Shown here piece by piece: positions 1 through 13,866 of a stretch of 64,000 nt of DNA. The DNA is from Phaseolus vulgaris. Taxonomy: Eukaryota > Streptophyta > Magnoliopsida > Fabales > Fabaceae. The translations under genes and the position numbers were made by a program. Each line of letters starts with the position of its first letter. The stretch's first letter is position 1. The stretch covers positions 30,405,895 through 30,469,894 of the forward strand of contig NC_023756.2 of assembly GCF_000499845.2 (NCBI RefSeq), given 5' to 3'. The notes under the pieces are model-generated. The model saw nothing but the letters and a program-made list of their open reading frames with translations. It did no database searches and was not told where the DNA came from.

Positions 1-130
1 ATTCAATCTTGATGTTCATTTTATCATTGCAGAAAAGTTGAAATCAAGTTACAAATAATATAGCATCACGAGAAAATAAACCAGATCAAAGACATCTGGC
101 ACCAAGAGAAGTAAATTAACAAGAAAAAAC

Positions 131-3100
131 CTGTGCTGTGAGTGACTTTATAACTTCTTTTGCAGCTTTACATTTAGCAGATTCCTCAGCAGCCAGGGAC
201 ATAGCTTCTTGAGTCTTTTTTGCTGACCTTTGAAGCTCTAGTTCTTGCAGTTCACATCTCTGTTTCAGACCCTCAACCTAATGATATCTATAATTAGACT
301 TGTCTTGATACCATAAGTGAAAGAAACAACGTATTGTTATATATACGTGACATTAACTTTCTGGCAATTTAAGCAAAGTGATACTGACTGTGTTTTGCTA
401 GGCTAAAAATTGGTAGGATAACTGTACTGTGTCAAAGAAGGAAAGCTCTACTACTTAATTTACATGAGAGAAGGACAGCAAGAATGCACCTGAGCATGTA
501 ACTGCTGCACTTCTTGATTTAAAAGCTCATTTGTTTTCTTCAAACTTTCAGCAATACTTTTCGAGAAGGAAAGTCCTGAAATTGTTGGAATTGGCGTAGC
601 TGAACGAGGGGGACTTGGTCTTCTAGAGAAAGGTGACACAGATCTAGAACTTACTCCTGAAGGTGCAACCACTGGTCTTGGAACTGTTCGTCTCAGATCA
701 AGAGCAGTGGACAAGACAACATCTTTCAGTTGTAGCAGAGAAGGTGGTTGTGAGGTCCGTACCAGTGAGAATGTATCACTTTTCTTTCCTTGCTTGGCTG
801 CCTTATTATCTAGTTGCTTTATCAAATCCACATTAGAAGGAACTATTGCCTTGGATAATCTTAGGTCAAATTTGTCTAGCCTATCCTTGTTTTCACCTGA
901 CAAACGAGGCAAGGCATTCCTTCTATTACTATTGCTAGCTTCAGCAACCTTGTTCAATTTTACATAACAAGAATCACAAACACGATATGGTTTGCCGGGA
1001 TTAGGAGCCAATGCTGCTCTTAATGCTTTCCTTGAACTGCACGAATGGCAGTGGACAAGTCCACAGTTATAACAATTATGCCTCTTTCTAGTAAAGCCAA
1101 ATGCCTGTCTACAAGTACAGCACTGAGACTGCTCGGCACCAGATACCCACTTATGAAGGCATATGGCAGCAGAGTAGTTTGAACCACATGCTATATATTT
1201 CACATGTCTATCCTTCAATGCTTCAATCAAAGCTGGTGTTTTTCGATCTTCAATATCTCCATGACCCAATCTCCCATTTGCACCTTTACCCCAAGTATAA
1301 ACTTCATTTTTGGATGTTAATACAGCAACATGATATGCACCACATGCAATTTCTTCAACAGATTCCCCAGCAATCTTGTCTCCAACCAAGCATGGAAGCT
1401 TCCCATCAGACTGCGGATTCCCAAGTTGACCATAAACAGTACTTCCCATAGTAAAAACACGTCCAGATGTTGTTAGGCCCGCTGTCAAACTGTGCCCACA
1501 AGCAATTTTATGAAAATTGTAATCAATAAGCGCAGGCACACAAGTTGGTTTAAGACGTGCCTCCTTGTCCCCATGTCCAAGGCGATTTTTGTCTCCATCA
1601 CCCCAAGAAAACAATTTACCTGATGATACACTTGTACTGGAGTGTGTTGCAATAACCTCTACAACAGCTGCAGTATGCCACACTCCACATGCTACAGCTA
1701 TTGTCCTCAGTCCACGCAAGGATTCCACTTCTTTAGGATATGAAACATTTTCCCTATCTCCATGGCCTAGGACACCAAATGTTCCATCACCAAATGTAAA
1801 CAGCTGCCCTGTTGAAGTTATCAAGGCAGTGTGCCATGGACCACAAGCAATAAATGCAATTTGAAGTCCCTCTAATGGACCAACAACTCTCTTTGGTATC
1901 CAATGACTGACATCACTTCCATGACCAAGAAGTCCTGCGTTATGAGTACCATCACCCCATGTGTATAGTTCCCCAGCCATTGTAACAGCACATGAATGGA
2001 ACTCTCCACAGGCAACAAAATCAATAGTTGTAGAAGTCAATGCTTCAACTAGACGAGGTTGAACCAAATTCTTCCCAACACCATGGCCAAGGCGTCCTCC
2101 TGATTCTTCGCCCCATGTAAAAACTTCACCTTGCCTAGTGACTAGAGAAGCATGTCTAACACCACATGCTATATGATGTACATCTAAAACTACATTGGCT
2201 TCCAGCGGTCTAGGGAGAAGTACATCTGTCCTTGGGCTGAAATAATTGACATTTTTATCAGCACCAATTTTAATATTATCACAGATAACCTCCCCCCATA
2301 TGTATACATCCCCCAGAGCATCATAGTCATCTGGTGCAGATCCATGACTTGAAGTACTAGGGGCACTTGAAACACTGACACGAAAAGCATCTGAACCAGA
2401 TCCTTTCACTTGCATGTTTGTTGGGTCTGGTGGCGCATGTGACCTTTCAGAAATTGTATTGTCAGGTTGAAAGGACTTTGGTGAAGTATTTGGAAGACTC
2501 ACAGAAATGTCGGGAGAACTGATGCCTCGTGAAGTGCTAGCAGAACTTTCACTTGGACTTTTTGATTTTAAGTCTCTGTTATCCTGATATTATTTGAGCC
2601 AGAGAATAATAAGCAATTAATCCATTATTTCATCATGAGCTATGGAAGCATAATGACAACGGCAGAGGTACAGGAATTAGGAAAACTTTTGTACAATGAG
2701 TTCATCTTTTCACAAAAACACACATCATAGAATAAGTGGTGTAGATCAATCAGAACAATCACCCCAAATAACAATCGAAGAAGAGCAAGAGTGAATGGCA
2801 ATCTCTTTCAAATAAATAAATAAACAAACAGTATATAGCCCTTCATAATAAGCTATGTGAGAAAAGAAAATAAATGCTAGCTTACCCTAAGAGAAAATAA
2901 CAAATAATCACTCTTGTAATGGAGCAAATAAGTTCAATCCACCTTGATTGGTTGAAAATATACACCAATAGTAGCATTTGGTGTGGTGACAAAAGAATTG
3001 AAAAAAAGAGAGAACAAAATGAAATGATTCTGTTTTGTTCTGTTCTTCTTAGTTCCACAATGTTTAGTAAAACCAAAATGTACCACTTCTAAGCCTCATG

Positions 3101-6100
3101 TCTAACACTGTTCCATTTTTAAAATGCACCAGACATAGAACACCCCATATGTCGTCCCATTTCATTGTAGCACATCTCTCAAATGGAAAATTATTCAAAA
3201 CACAAATATTAACCCACGACTAAATCTTCAGAAATAGTACAAAACACAACATGCCCAGAATTCGTTTTAACTACAAAAAACCACATGTTAGCATATTTAC
3301 ATCAAGAATGAGACCCCCGTCACTCCATCCATCAATTTTGGACCGGCCACCTTGACCAGAAGATATCAGTCCTTTGAGGCCAGCAATCCACACTTCTGCC
3401 TCAGCTTTATCTTTACAAATCTGAAAAGCAATACACAGAAGGTAATATAATAATAAAAAGTACAGAAAATGAAAACAAATAATGATTTAGTGATGCATGA
3501 AATAACATAATTTGTCACTAACCAAATCAAGCGATCGCTTTCCGTTACCATAAATAAGTGAAAAGGACAAATAGTCCTTCTCGGGACGCAAGTAACGTTG
3601 AAAAACAGCCTGCCAAATGGTTGATGAAATGAAAATACAGAACAAATAAGAGAAGTTTGTGAGACAAAATTTTAAATCACTTTGCCGGCAAAAAAGAAAG
3701 TCATGGTATTGTATGCAATTAATTATAAATAAGGGAGAAAACTCACAGTTCTTTGTCCGGGAATAATTCTAGAGACAGAAGATAACTTCAGATTTCTTTC
3801 TCCGCTACTTGTAATCCAGATTAAAGATGATTCGTCCTACAGTTTACAGATATTTAATGTGCATACACGGAAACAACTTGAGAATATAAAAAGTCAAGTC
3901 AAGGCTACTACCACATATGAATGTTCAACTGTATAGTCTTCAATCAATGAAGAACAGAAAAGATGCAATTTTATTAGAATTTTTTTTATACAACCATGAA
4001 GGCATACACCAAATAAGAAATGTTTGTCCAGCAATAAAGCTTCAATAGCGCTGCTTGTTAGCAGTAGCACTAATTACTAAAATAAGGAAATTCATTCTAG
4101 ATAGTAATTAAAATCTACGCAAAATCTGGATATTAATGACACAAATTGACCTGAAAGGTAACACTAGAATAGAATGCAGCAAACCCAGATAATTCACAGT
4201 GCCAACTCAGGAAAGTATTGATTTTAGCAAGAGGAAAATTTATGTAATGTAAAATACATCAAGATGTACTCATCTATTTCCTATGTATTAACAAGTTACA
4301 GATAATGGATATAAAAAGTTTAGAAGCGGGCTATACAATATTGTTAACACGTGAAAGTTAGTTAAAGATTACAATTTAAGGGGCACTCCCAACTGAAATG
4401 GAATCACAGAGCACACTCAGAATTCAAAACATTAAAAAACACAAGACCTAATCGAATGTAGGGCTAGGTGTAGCAATACCGGTTGGCTCGCCGTGGCCAA
4501 CTTTGACCCGCACAAAACGAGTCAACCCAGCCCACACATATTTGTTATTTGGGTTTTGTGTGTTAACCCGCCCCATACTTGATCAGGTTGGCAGGTTGAC
4601 CAGCAAAAATCCAAAACCATTGATGGTGGTCGGTGGGTCAACCCGTTTTTTAATTTTAAATGCAATAAAAGTAAAATAAATATATAGTAAATTCAAATTA
4701 AAACTAAAATTCTTAACCTAAAAAGATAATATATACTGGCAAATAAAATAGGAATATATGAATTAATAGAATTAATTAAAATAAAAAGTTAGGAGGGTTA
4801 ATCCGTCCCAGCCTGTTTTTAGATTGGCCTAAACAAACAGGTTACGGCAGATTGGTGGGTTTCAAATAGCAACCCAGCCCACCAAAAACACGGGTTGGGA
4901 TGGGCCCAACCCATTTTGACACCCCTATGCAGGAGAGTAAAAGAGCGAAGATACAAATTAACATTCTGTTCACACTAATATTGCTTGTATTGTTTTAGCA
5001 TCAAAACCATGTAATAGTAGCTATATGTCATGACCACATAATCAATTAAGAATGGCCCAATTGGGCAATTAGAAAGACGCGAAGTAGAGAATCCACAAAC
5101 ACTCCTGAAAAGTCTTTACTTACACTGGAAAGTCTAAATGGACAAAACTTGGGCTTTCCTTTACGACCATATTTAAGAAGTTGAGCACCCTTTTTCAAAG
5201 CGATCAATGCCTGCAGAAGCAACAACATAAACACCAATAAGGATCAAAGAGACTGAGCAGTATACATAATCAAATGAAATTGAACATGAGCAACATGTTA
5301 AAAGGTTTTTAGCCCTATGAAAAAGGGTAGAGGAAACCCAAAGATATTAGAGGAAATGTTATGAGGGATCTCACAATGAAAAATGTCCTTGAGAATTTGG
5401 TTTTTAATAGAACCCAATGGAGTTGTGTGATCCATGTAGCTACTTCATCTAGTAGGATAAGGATTTAATCGTTGTCAGTGATATTATGCTTTTAGGAGCA
5501 AACTTGATTTCAATTAGCAGAAACCAAATAAGGCAACAACTTTTAACCTTTTAATATGATCTTTTGTGAATGTTCAAGAAATGGGTTTTCTTTTGCCGAG
5601 CAAATTACTCTTCTTTTCCTTGAGAGATGTTTAAGTTATACTCCCCTCATCTCTTATTTTAAAATATGCACTATCCTCCCTTAAAAAAAAATATGAGTAA
5701 CATTTTGACCCTTCTCAATATAAACAAAACTCTAAAGTGTGGAAAATAATTATGAATGTGCTTCTCAATGACGTTTTGTCTTCTTTTACAACTTTTGTGT
5801 TACCAATACCAAATTTTAAGCATCCTATTATTGATATCAGTATTTTTAAAGGATAGAACAAAGTTTCAAGTACATTTATCCATTTATTGTTGGCTTTGAA
5901 ATTTCATCTAAATCTTTATTTCATATTCTAAATCCACAAAATTGATAACAGACATTCAAAATTAACTATTAATCATGACGAGAATCGTCATGAGAGAGGA
6001 AATCTCTAAAAAATCATTTGCATTAAAATGAATAAAAATTGTATTTATCTTTCAACGGTGGGAAGCATATATTTTAGATTAAGAGGAAGGGAGAATATAA

Positions 6101-7858
6101 TACAAGCATCCCTCGGTGAAGGGAATGTAGTTCACATTTTCTTTTTATAATAGAATTGTCCTTTGAGTGTCTAGCCATATGGAAGAACTGACTCAGGTGC
6201 CTAAGCTCATGAAAGATATATTTTTAAATCGACACATAATGCTCAATGTCCAACACATCATAAAAGTATCAGTAGTAGAAGCATGTCCAACATGGTTATA
6301 AAACTAGCAAGTTAACTCGGATTTTCAATTGTGTTTACTTTTCCACGTGGAGAAAATGAGTTGAATTGCATTTTTGGTTAGTAGACTTGGGTGGAATTGG
6401 GTAGACTTGGGTCATACATGAATGACTTTGAGAGTTTTTTGGATCACATTACTTTTGCCCAAACCAAAATGCAACATTTTTAGCTTGAAATGATTCAGCC
6501 AACTTTAGCAAAATGATTCTTATAAGTTTTACCTTCAAGCTTAGAAACACAAATCAACCTGCCTCATTCACTTATATGCCTTAAATTCTTATTTAATTCT
6601 TTTAGGAAAGCTCTTGTGAATTTAGAAGTAAGGTTTATCATAGAAAAGCTTCACAACTTTACATAATCTCTCAAGTTTAGAAACTTCAACACCCCAAGCA
6701 GGAGTGTCCATATTTCAGACTCAAAGAAATATAGCAAGCGCATATGGAAGAATAGCAAAGAATAATAATTTGCTCCATCCTATACTATAAGAGCAGTAAA
6801 ACTCCATAAGAAAACCAATACATCACAAAATTGATTAAACTTCTATGAGTAGTCTATCTCACTTCCTTCTTAATATTTTGACCTAAAGTACAAGTTAGAG
6901 ATGTAGTACTGTTGTTAAAACAACTAAAAAACAGCGGTTGCTGCTTCAATTTCACTACATAAATTTATATTTAGTCAGCTTCCATTTAGAACTAAATCAG
7001 AAAATGTTCAGTCAGTGAGTGCAATCAACCCTTTAAGGTTCTAAAAATAAATAGCATTCTCACAAGCTTCAAAGTTTCTATTTGAAACAACCCCAGTGAG
7101 CTATAAATTGCTGCCCTATCAATACCTTATAACTAAAACATGCTCTCCAAAGACATTTACTCACTTATAACAAAAGCAAGTTGCCCTCCACTGAAACACA
7201 GACATGCATGCCAGTATCTCACCATCTTCCGTACTCCCAATTCTATTAAGCATTCATCCATTTAATCAACAAAAATCTAGAAGGGTCGGAAATAACACTT
7301 CTAATCCGCAACATGAAACTTTCAAAAAAAGCTACAACTAACAAGTTTATCTAACTTGTCACCCCCAAACAAAGAAAAGAAAGGCAAACGCACACAATCA
7401 TAATTCATAGCCTCAAGCATTTCCAAAGGAGGTGGAGTTGCTTAACTCACTTTTGATGGACTCTACAATGTCATCCTATGGTATAGTCCTTAAGAACTTA
7501 AAATAGGTTTCAGAGTGGTTTCACAACTCCAAAAAACTGTTATGAATAGTTGCTTAAGAACAGTCACATCAGTTGCTCCAAAACTGCATAAAAACTATAA
7601 TAGAATCGCCTAAGCACCAACTGTACAATATCAAATATGCTCTTGAGAGACCATAAACAAATTTAAAAGGGAAAAAAAAGAGCATTAAACCATCTCCAAC
7701 CTTAGAACAAAAACTGAAACAAAGAATCAAAATTTGAGAAAAAAAATTGTAACTTTCCCACCAAACTTACAACCTTCCCATATAGAGAGAGAGAGAGAGA
7801 AAGAACCTACTTGTTCAATGTCACGGTTGGCATTCCCGTAGCTAGCAAGATCTGCCAT
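131..7858 (-). CDS. PRAF: PH-RCC1-FYVE (PRAF family) protein gene, 3' part off the left edge
   Basis: Likely a phosphoinositide-binding, RCC1-repeat protein; the family joins an N-terminal PH-like domain, RCC1 repeats, a plant-variant FYVE zinc finger and a C-terminal BRX domain. Exons on the minus strand with GT..AG borders, all phase 0: 7858-7811, 5210-5124, 3836-3747, 3609-3523, 3420-3301, 2583-490, 277-131 (891 codons seen). The start is [16 protein letters not shown]. Exons 2-5 encode the PH-like domain (residues about 17-144). RCC1 repeats run about 235-620, with recurring ACG and WG..GRLGHG motifs. FYVE follows at about 625-682, with paired CxxC motifs and the variant core [10 protein letters not shown]. 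Exon 7 is coiled-coil-like; the BRX domain should lie left of position 1. The first intron (2.6 kb) and second (1.3 kb) carry MITEs. The reading frame has no break. Family assignment is firm; exact orthology and biological role are not shown by the sequence. Confidence 0.95.
4460..4927. mobile_element. hAT-like MITE in PRAF intron 2
   Basis: The right end, read inward, is TAGGGGTGTCAAAATGGGTT, a frequent terminus of small plant hAT-type repeats. The left end carries a diverged inverted match around GGTGTAGCAATACCGGTTGG. GGGTTGG/CCAACCC blocks are repeated near both ends, and the middle is AT-rich. I could not find a clean 8-bp target duplication, so borders are approximate. Confidence 0.45.
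5639..6098. mobile_element. Stowaway-like MITE in PRAF intron 1
   Basis: The two ends are inverted copies of a CTCCC-type terminus: TACTCCCCTCATCTCTTA on the left and, reverse-complemented, ATTCTCCCTTCCTCTTAATC on the right, with TAAAATAT following in both. The ends are bordered by TA, the target of Tc1/mariner-type MITEs. No coding capacity. It lies in the intron between exons 1 and 2 and should be spliced out. Confidence 0.6.
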
Positions 7859-8340
7859 TCCATGTGAGAGATTGACCGACGCGCCACCACCCTCTCCGAT
7901 CACTCGCCGGAGCTCCGGTCATCATAGACAACTCCAACCTCTTCTTCTCTTCACAACCATTCACCCTTCACATCAAACCAAAACCTCTCTCTCTCTAGAA
8001 AAAACTCCAAACCCACTTCCTATTCTCGCTCTAGAACCTTCCTGGATCCGCTCTTCTTCGCAGAACTCAAAATCCCCGAAACTCCACTCACGGTTCCAAG
8101 TCAAAGACCAAACAGGGTTTCTTGAACCGGGAAAAAACCAGCTTTTCGAGGAGGTTGAACAGAATTCTCGAGAGGATCGCGGTGGCTCACCGCGGAAGAG
8201 CAGTTTCCGAAGGGAAATTCCGGCTACGAATGTTGGCTCCGGCGAGGAGACAGAGGAGAGAGAGAGAGAGAGAAAAAAGAAAAAGAAAACAGTGAAAGGT
8301 GAAGAGAGAGAGAATCGGAGGATGTAAAAGTACACCTAGT
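7859..8340 (-). promoter_or_regulatory. 5' UTR / proximal promoter of the PRAF-type gene
   Basis: The stretch upstream of the start codon is much less AT-rich than the flank beyond 8340 and holds CT-rich tracts on the coding strand (a GA run near 8255-8272 on the plus strand), typical of plant 5' UTRs. An upstream ATG at 7863 starts 5 nt before the main ATG in another frame. After splicing it runs 19 codons and stops in exon 2. Its context has C at -3, while the main ATG has G at -3 and G at +4, so leaky scanning is plausible. The transcription start is not determined. Long ORFs on both strands here are low-complexity and are not called genes. Confidence 0.6.
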
Positions 8341-11300
8341 CAAAGATTAAGAAAGACGGAAAATTATTATTAAATTAATAAAAAAATAATTCATAATAGT
8401 TTTTTTTTTATTTCAATTTTCTTCTGTGATATAAACAAGACTCGTGAATCTGCAGCCTGCGATCAGTTCAAAAATTTTAACATAAAGCAAAAGATTTTAA
8501 CATGTTAATTTCCTTTTAATACTTTTAGTGTCAGTTTAATTTTTTTAAAGTATTCACTTTACAATTTTTAAAAATTAAAGAAAACGATTATTTCCCTGAA
8601 GATAAATATGTCAAATATATATATATATATACTTATATAGAGTTTTGTGTTTATAGGTTTAAAATATGTATTTACAACTTTTAATAGAATCATATTTATT
8701 TATATTTATGAAAAAGGATAATAAAATTTTTGACGTAATTAATATGCAAACATAAAAAATTATTCCTTGTGGCAAGTACTGGGGCTTTTTTTTATCTATT
8801 TTTCTTTTGGTGAAATCATGCTTACTTTTGTGATGGGGACTTTTCAGATAAAAATAATAAGTTTATTTATTTATTTATGCAATACTAGCAAAAATAAATA
8901 AATAAAATACACTGAACAATAGCTGAAAAAAACATTTTCTAAACACTTGACTTTTTCTTTTAAAACTATTATTAAAAAGTGACATAATTTTGAATTTGTA
9001 AAGGGATTTTCATGTTTGGGAAGGAGACACGTAGGAATGATGAAGATGTTTTCGTAATCCGAAGGGACAGAGCAGGTAACTTTGTGCTTATGTTTGGCTA
9101 AAGTTGTAATAAATGAGAAAATGACAAAATAAAACTTCCCACTTTTATTATTTTGTTTGGGAAAATATAAATTCCAATATATGAATGAACTTATGATAAA
9201 AAGTTTCTTACTAAATTCATATTTAAAATTATTTACCCAAATAATATACATTCAAAATAATTATCAAAACAAATCAATATGATAACTAATTTAAAATTTT
9301 ATTTTTTTTCTCTTCAATTTTGTCACTAATTCTCCATTTCTTCCCCAAATTTCATTGCATTTTTTTTCTCCACCCCTTCTTAACCTTGTTTTTCAATCAT
9401 TGAGTGTTGTTTATATGTTGAGTGTTGTGAACATATCTTATAAGATTTTGTGTGTTGCTTATATCAATATTTTTAATTATGGTCATGATAATGAGTAATA
9501 TTAAATAGTTAGTAGGAATAATAGTTATTAAAATGAAGATGTGTTAGTACCGAGGAAGGTGAGTTTATAAGAGTAGTGGAAGACCTCGAAGAAGAACATA
9601 CCCTGAAGAATATAAAACAATACAAAATTTGATGTCGAACATGAAAGAATATTATATATAATCATTAAATGGAGAAATTTTTTCAATTTCTAAACTCTTT
9701 TAAAAAAAATTTATATGTGATATCAAATTAAGAATATTATTTTCTATTCCATAGTTCATTTCTTTGTATTACACCCATCTAGGTGTTTTTCCTTTCATAC
9801 TTCTTTTCTTATACACATTTTTCTTTTGACATACATATTAACATTATTATCTTATAAAATGATATAAACAATTAGAAAGGGAATTTCAAAAAAATATATT
9901 TTACAATTAGTTTAAATTATTTTCAATTAAATATAAAGCTATATTTTATATTAAATATATTAATAATTAAATATACTATATGATTTTAATACTTATACAA
10001 TATTGAAATGGTAAACTCATTTAAAATTATATATGAATAGTTATATCATTCACATTGAATATAAATACATCAGGTGTATAATTTTCAATACAATATATGA
10101 TATTTTTAATACTTGAAGTAAAGGGAAATAATTAAATTTTATAAATTTTAAATGATTAAAAAAATAATATTATCATATGTGTACCACTAAACATATACAT
10201 ATTGTATAATATTTTATACATTCTACTAGTTGTTTTAATTTTCTACAAATTATTTAACTAAATTACTTGAAAATAAAAATAATATTTTTTAAGCTAGATT
10301 GGCGTAACTAATATTATTTCAACAATTCACTTTTAGTTTATATTTTTTATATTTCAAAAGATTATTAATAAAATAAAATAACATTTTTTTAGAATAATAT
10401 TATAAAATAATTGAATTTCTTTTATCATATAACATTTTTAAGATTGTTTCTTTTCTTGCCTTCTTCATGTGAAAGTATTTATTTGAATGGAAGCATTTGA
10501 AAAAAACAACTCAAAGTCCTACATTAATTAGAAATAATATCAAAATATAATATATAAATAGGAGTAATTTTTTTTCTAAAAAAATAATTTTTAAGATTAA
10601 ATTCCCTCCTTTCAATATTTGATTATCTTAATTTTTCTATCATCACAATGCTCCAATTTACATACTATGGCATATGCATATATTGCATTCACCCTTAGAT
10701 TATCCACTTATTGATTTAAAATTATGGCTTGGTTGCTCCTAAGATTGTTTTGAGCAAAAAATAAAAATAAAAAAGTTTTTGAAGCCCTACTTTTATGGTG
10801 CATATCCTTTGGTGTGAATCAAATTGAACACCAATATTGATTTGTGCCATCATTGAAAATGATGTCAAAGATTGACTTCAAATTATATAATCTTCCACAA
10901 ATAATGTTGACCAACATATTTGTGATGGGAAGCAACCTTCATTAAAATGAGCTCCTTTAAGTATCTACTTAAAATCATAAAGAAATTCACCCTCCATTTG
11001 ATAAAGGCTTATGAGCTCATTCCTTATCTTCACAATGGAAGATACTCATTCTTTGTTTGCTATCTCTTTTTTTTTATCAGTGATTTATTTCTGGGAGTTT
11101 GGATTGTAAATTATAAAGAGACACATTATTCTTAGAATAACAAATATTATTTAGATTTGTTTCTAATTATTTTCTCGTTTAAAAATTATAAATAAATTAA
11201 TAAAAATAGAAAAAAAAATGTAGGGATCTTTTTTTTTAATTTTAGAATAATAAATTTTATAACAAAATTTATTTATGTGAATTATTTGGTAATTATTTGG

Positions 11301-11671
11301 AATTCATATTTTTAATGACCAAAGTACCCTATTTAGATGTAATTTATAAAAAAAAAGTGTAGAAGTTTCATAAAATATATATTTAAGTGAGGAATGATTT
11401 TATAAAATATTTATAGTAAAATTCAAGTTAGACGAAAAAATTACCTTTAAGTATTTGAAAATTAACAAAATACCACTGGACACCAAATTTAATTAATTCC
11501 ACTATCCCGAGCAAACCATCCTGCCTATGTAATTTTCTATTTGAGATAATATTGAAATTAAAATAAATATAAATGGAAAATTATAAAATTTAATTTTCAT
11601 ATTAAAAGTGTGGATACATTATCTAACTCGCATATATGGATCACTTAAAAAAAAAATTCTCTCTTTCTAAT
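8341..11671. other. AT-rich intergenic DNA
   Basis: No supportable gene. The stretch is strongly AT-rich with an (AT)n microsatellite at about 8615-8631. The ORF at 8871-9251 is low-complexity with no domain. A patch around 10850-11050 has more balanced composition but is broken by stops in every frame and matches nothing I recognise. Confidence 0.7.
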
Positions 11672-12123
11672 TATGAGGCTCGGACACTTATCACTTATCT
11701 TAAATGACGTGTCCGTGTCAGACACACGTATTGGACACAACACTCATAAGACACTTGTAGGACACTTATCGGTGAAATGTCAAATTCAAAAAATATTTCT
11801 AACAATTTTAGCACGATTTTAACACAATTTAAAAAAAAATACATTAATTTTCTAAAAACTCAAATTTATTGCATAAATTTTTATTATGATTATAAAAATA
11901 AGAAACAAAACCTTTTGAACCAGTCATGAAAAACATCTTTATGCTTAAAAAAAACTAAAATATACTTATACATATAAATCTTTATTGTCAATTTATATAA
12001 TTCATAATTATATAATATATACATTCGTGTCTCTGTGTCCTACATTTTAGAAATTATACGTATCTTCGTGTCTATGTCCATGTCGTATCGGTGTTCGTGT
12101 AAGTGTCTCAGTTACATAGCTTC
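11672..12123. mobile_element. MITE-like repeat with GTGTC-rich inverted ends
   Basis: The left end (TTATGAGGCTCGGACACTTA, then GTGTCCGTGTC-like motifs) and the reverse complement of the right end (GCTATGTAACTGAGACACTT, then GACATGGACATAGACACG) are similar. An AT-rich core lies between. This resembles a dispersed non-autonomous DNA transposon common in plants. Superfamily and target duplication are unresolved. Confidence 0.5.
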
Positions 12124-12875
12124 CTAGTCTAAAAAAATGGATAAACATATTTTTTTATATTTTCTTTTTTAAAATATTAAGAGTAAGTTTAAAAGAAAAA
12201 ACAATTGAAATTAAATTCTTTATAAATTAAAAATATTTATGCACAAATTAATTTGTAAAATTTCTCTCATATTTTCTTCTTTTAAAATTTGTGTATAAAC
12301 TTATGAATTTCAACTTTTTATTTTTCTCTTTTACATTAACTTATAAAAAAGTTCATCCAAATATATTTTAATTGATAATTAAGTTAATTAGAAAGTTATC
12401 ATCTCTTTTTTTAAAGCAGTGGCTATGCTTAAGAATAAAATTTTCTGCCTTTTCTCTTAACGACATGGTTTAGTGGTAGAAGGGAAGGGAAAAATTATTT
12501 TGTTATTCAAATGGAAGAGATTGAGATTTACCTCTAAATTATATCAGTGATTGTTTTGTTATGCTTTAATGTAACTTTATCACTATATAATTTATCTTAA
12601 ACAAAATATCAAACATAGTTTACACATATAAAAATATACACCAGCATAAAAAATGTTATTAAAAACCAAAAAAAAATATTCATTAAAGTAATTACTATAT
12701 AAAATATTTTAAAACAATGAGAAGTAAAAATTATAATATAAAACATTGCATACCATGTTGATGTATGTAAATAATTAGAATAGTTATTTTTTAATATAAA
12801 TTATATAGTAGTGTTTTCAACTAAGAAACCATATGGCATTATCAGAAATATGTCATAATCTTTTAAATTACATTT

Positions 12876-13251
12876 CACTAAAATAAATCTTTAAATAATA
12901 ATCTTAGAGGAAAAAATAATTAATCACTATATTAACCAAATTAGATAATAATTTAGAGATTAAAAAATTATTTATATCTAAAGTGGTTTTTATTATTAAT
13001 AAAAATTTATAAAATAATTTCTAAATTTGTATCTAAATTAGTTACCTAAATTTTAACGACTAATATTTAGATTTTAAATTAGTCTCTAAAAGACTAATAG
13101 AAACTAATTTAAAATATAAAGTAGTAAGTAGTTAAAACATTAATAACTAAATGGTTATATACTAATAGTTTTTTTAGTTTATAAAATGGTATCTAATTTA
13201 ATCAAATAACAATTAATTATTTTGATTTATAAAATTAGTTTTCATCTAATG
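12876..13251. mobile_element. degenerate CACTA-type MITE relic
   Basis: The left end begins CACTAAAA. The internal sequence shares with the element at 17010-17390 the blocks around TAGAGATTA, AATTTCTAAATTTGTATCTA and the ACAATTAATTATTTTGATTT border. The right end is eroded. Non-coding. Confidence 0.4.
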
Positions 13252-13595
13252 ATTTTTTTTTTAATGCAATTTTTGAAATGATATTAAGTAAGCTAGAAAC
13301 AGTTTCAAATAGAACTATATTTGAGTTCACAATTTTTTATTTATAATTGAATTAAATGGAGTGTACAACTTTTACATGCCCTCTAATCAGAATAGGCCAA
13401 TCATTATAAAGTAATGACTTAAAATTTAATGGTTGAAAGAGAAACCGGTATTAAATACAATTATTTTAATAATTAAAAATATATAAGATAATATTAACAA
13501 AAATATAATATTATATTTTGTGGTGATAAAAGCTCAAATATTTATATATAAGAATACATTTCTATTCACATTTAAGAAATATTGATATTTTTTTT

Positions 13596-13866
13596 CACTG
13601 AAAACCATTGATTAAAAACCAACTTTAGAAATAAAAAATAATTAATTGTTATAGTGACGGAAGAGAATAAAAAAATTTGGTTTCTAAATTGGTATTAAAA
13701 CTTGATAGTTAATTAGATATCAATTTAGAAACCATTTAATAATAATAGAAACTAATTTATAAACTAAAAAAAATTTAGTCTCCGAAATAAATGATCTCTA
13801 ATTTAATCATTACAACAACTAATTATTTTTTGTCTCTAAAATTTTTAATAATGATTTCTTGTAATG
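13596..13866. mobile_element. degenerate CACTA-type MITE relic
   Basis: It starts CACTGAAAACCATTGA and ends TTTCTTGTAATG, whose reverse complement is CATTACAAGAAA; both are worn versions of the CACTACAAGAAAA terminus. The interior matches the 17010-17390 element, with ATAATTAATTGTTATAGTGA on the left and its inverted match on the right. Confidence 0.5.

Noticed and set aside
7872..8335. ORFs of 151 codons (+) and 120 codons (-) upstream of PRAF
   Set aside because: Low-complexity, CT/GA-rich; they fall in the 5' UTR/promoter region and the minus one lacks an ATG start.
8871..9251. 126-codon minus-strand ORF
   Set aside because: AT-rich, biased amino-acid content (F, I, K, S), no domain or splice-consistent extension.
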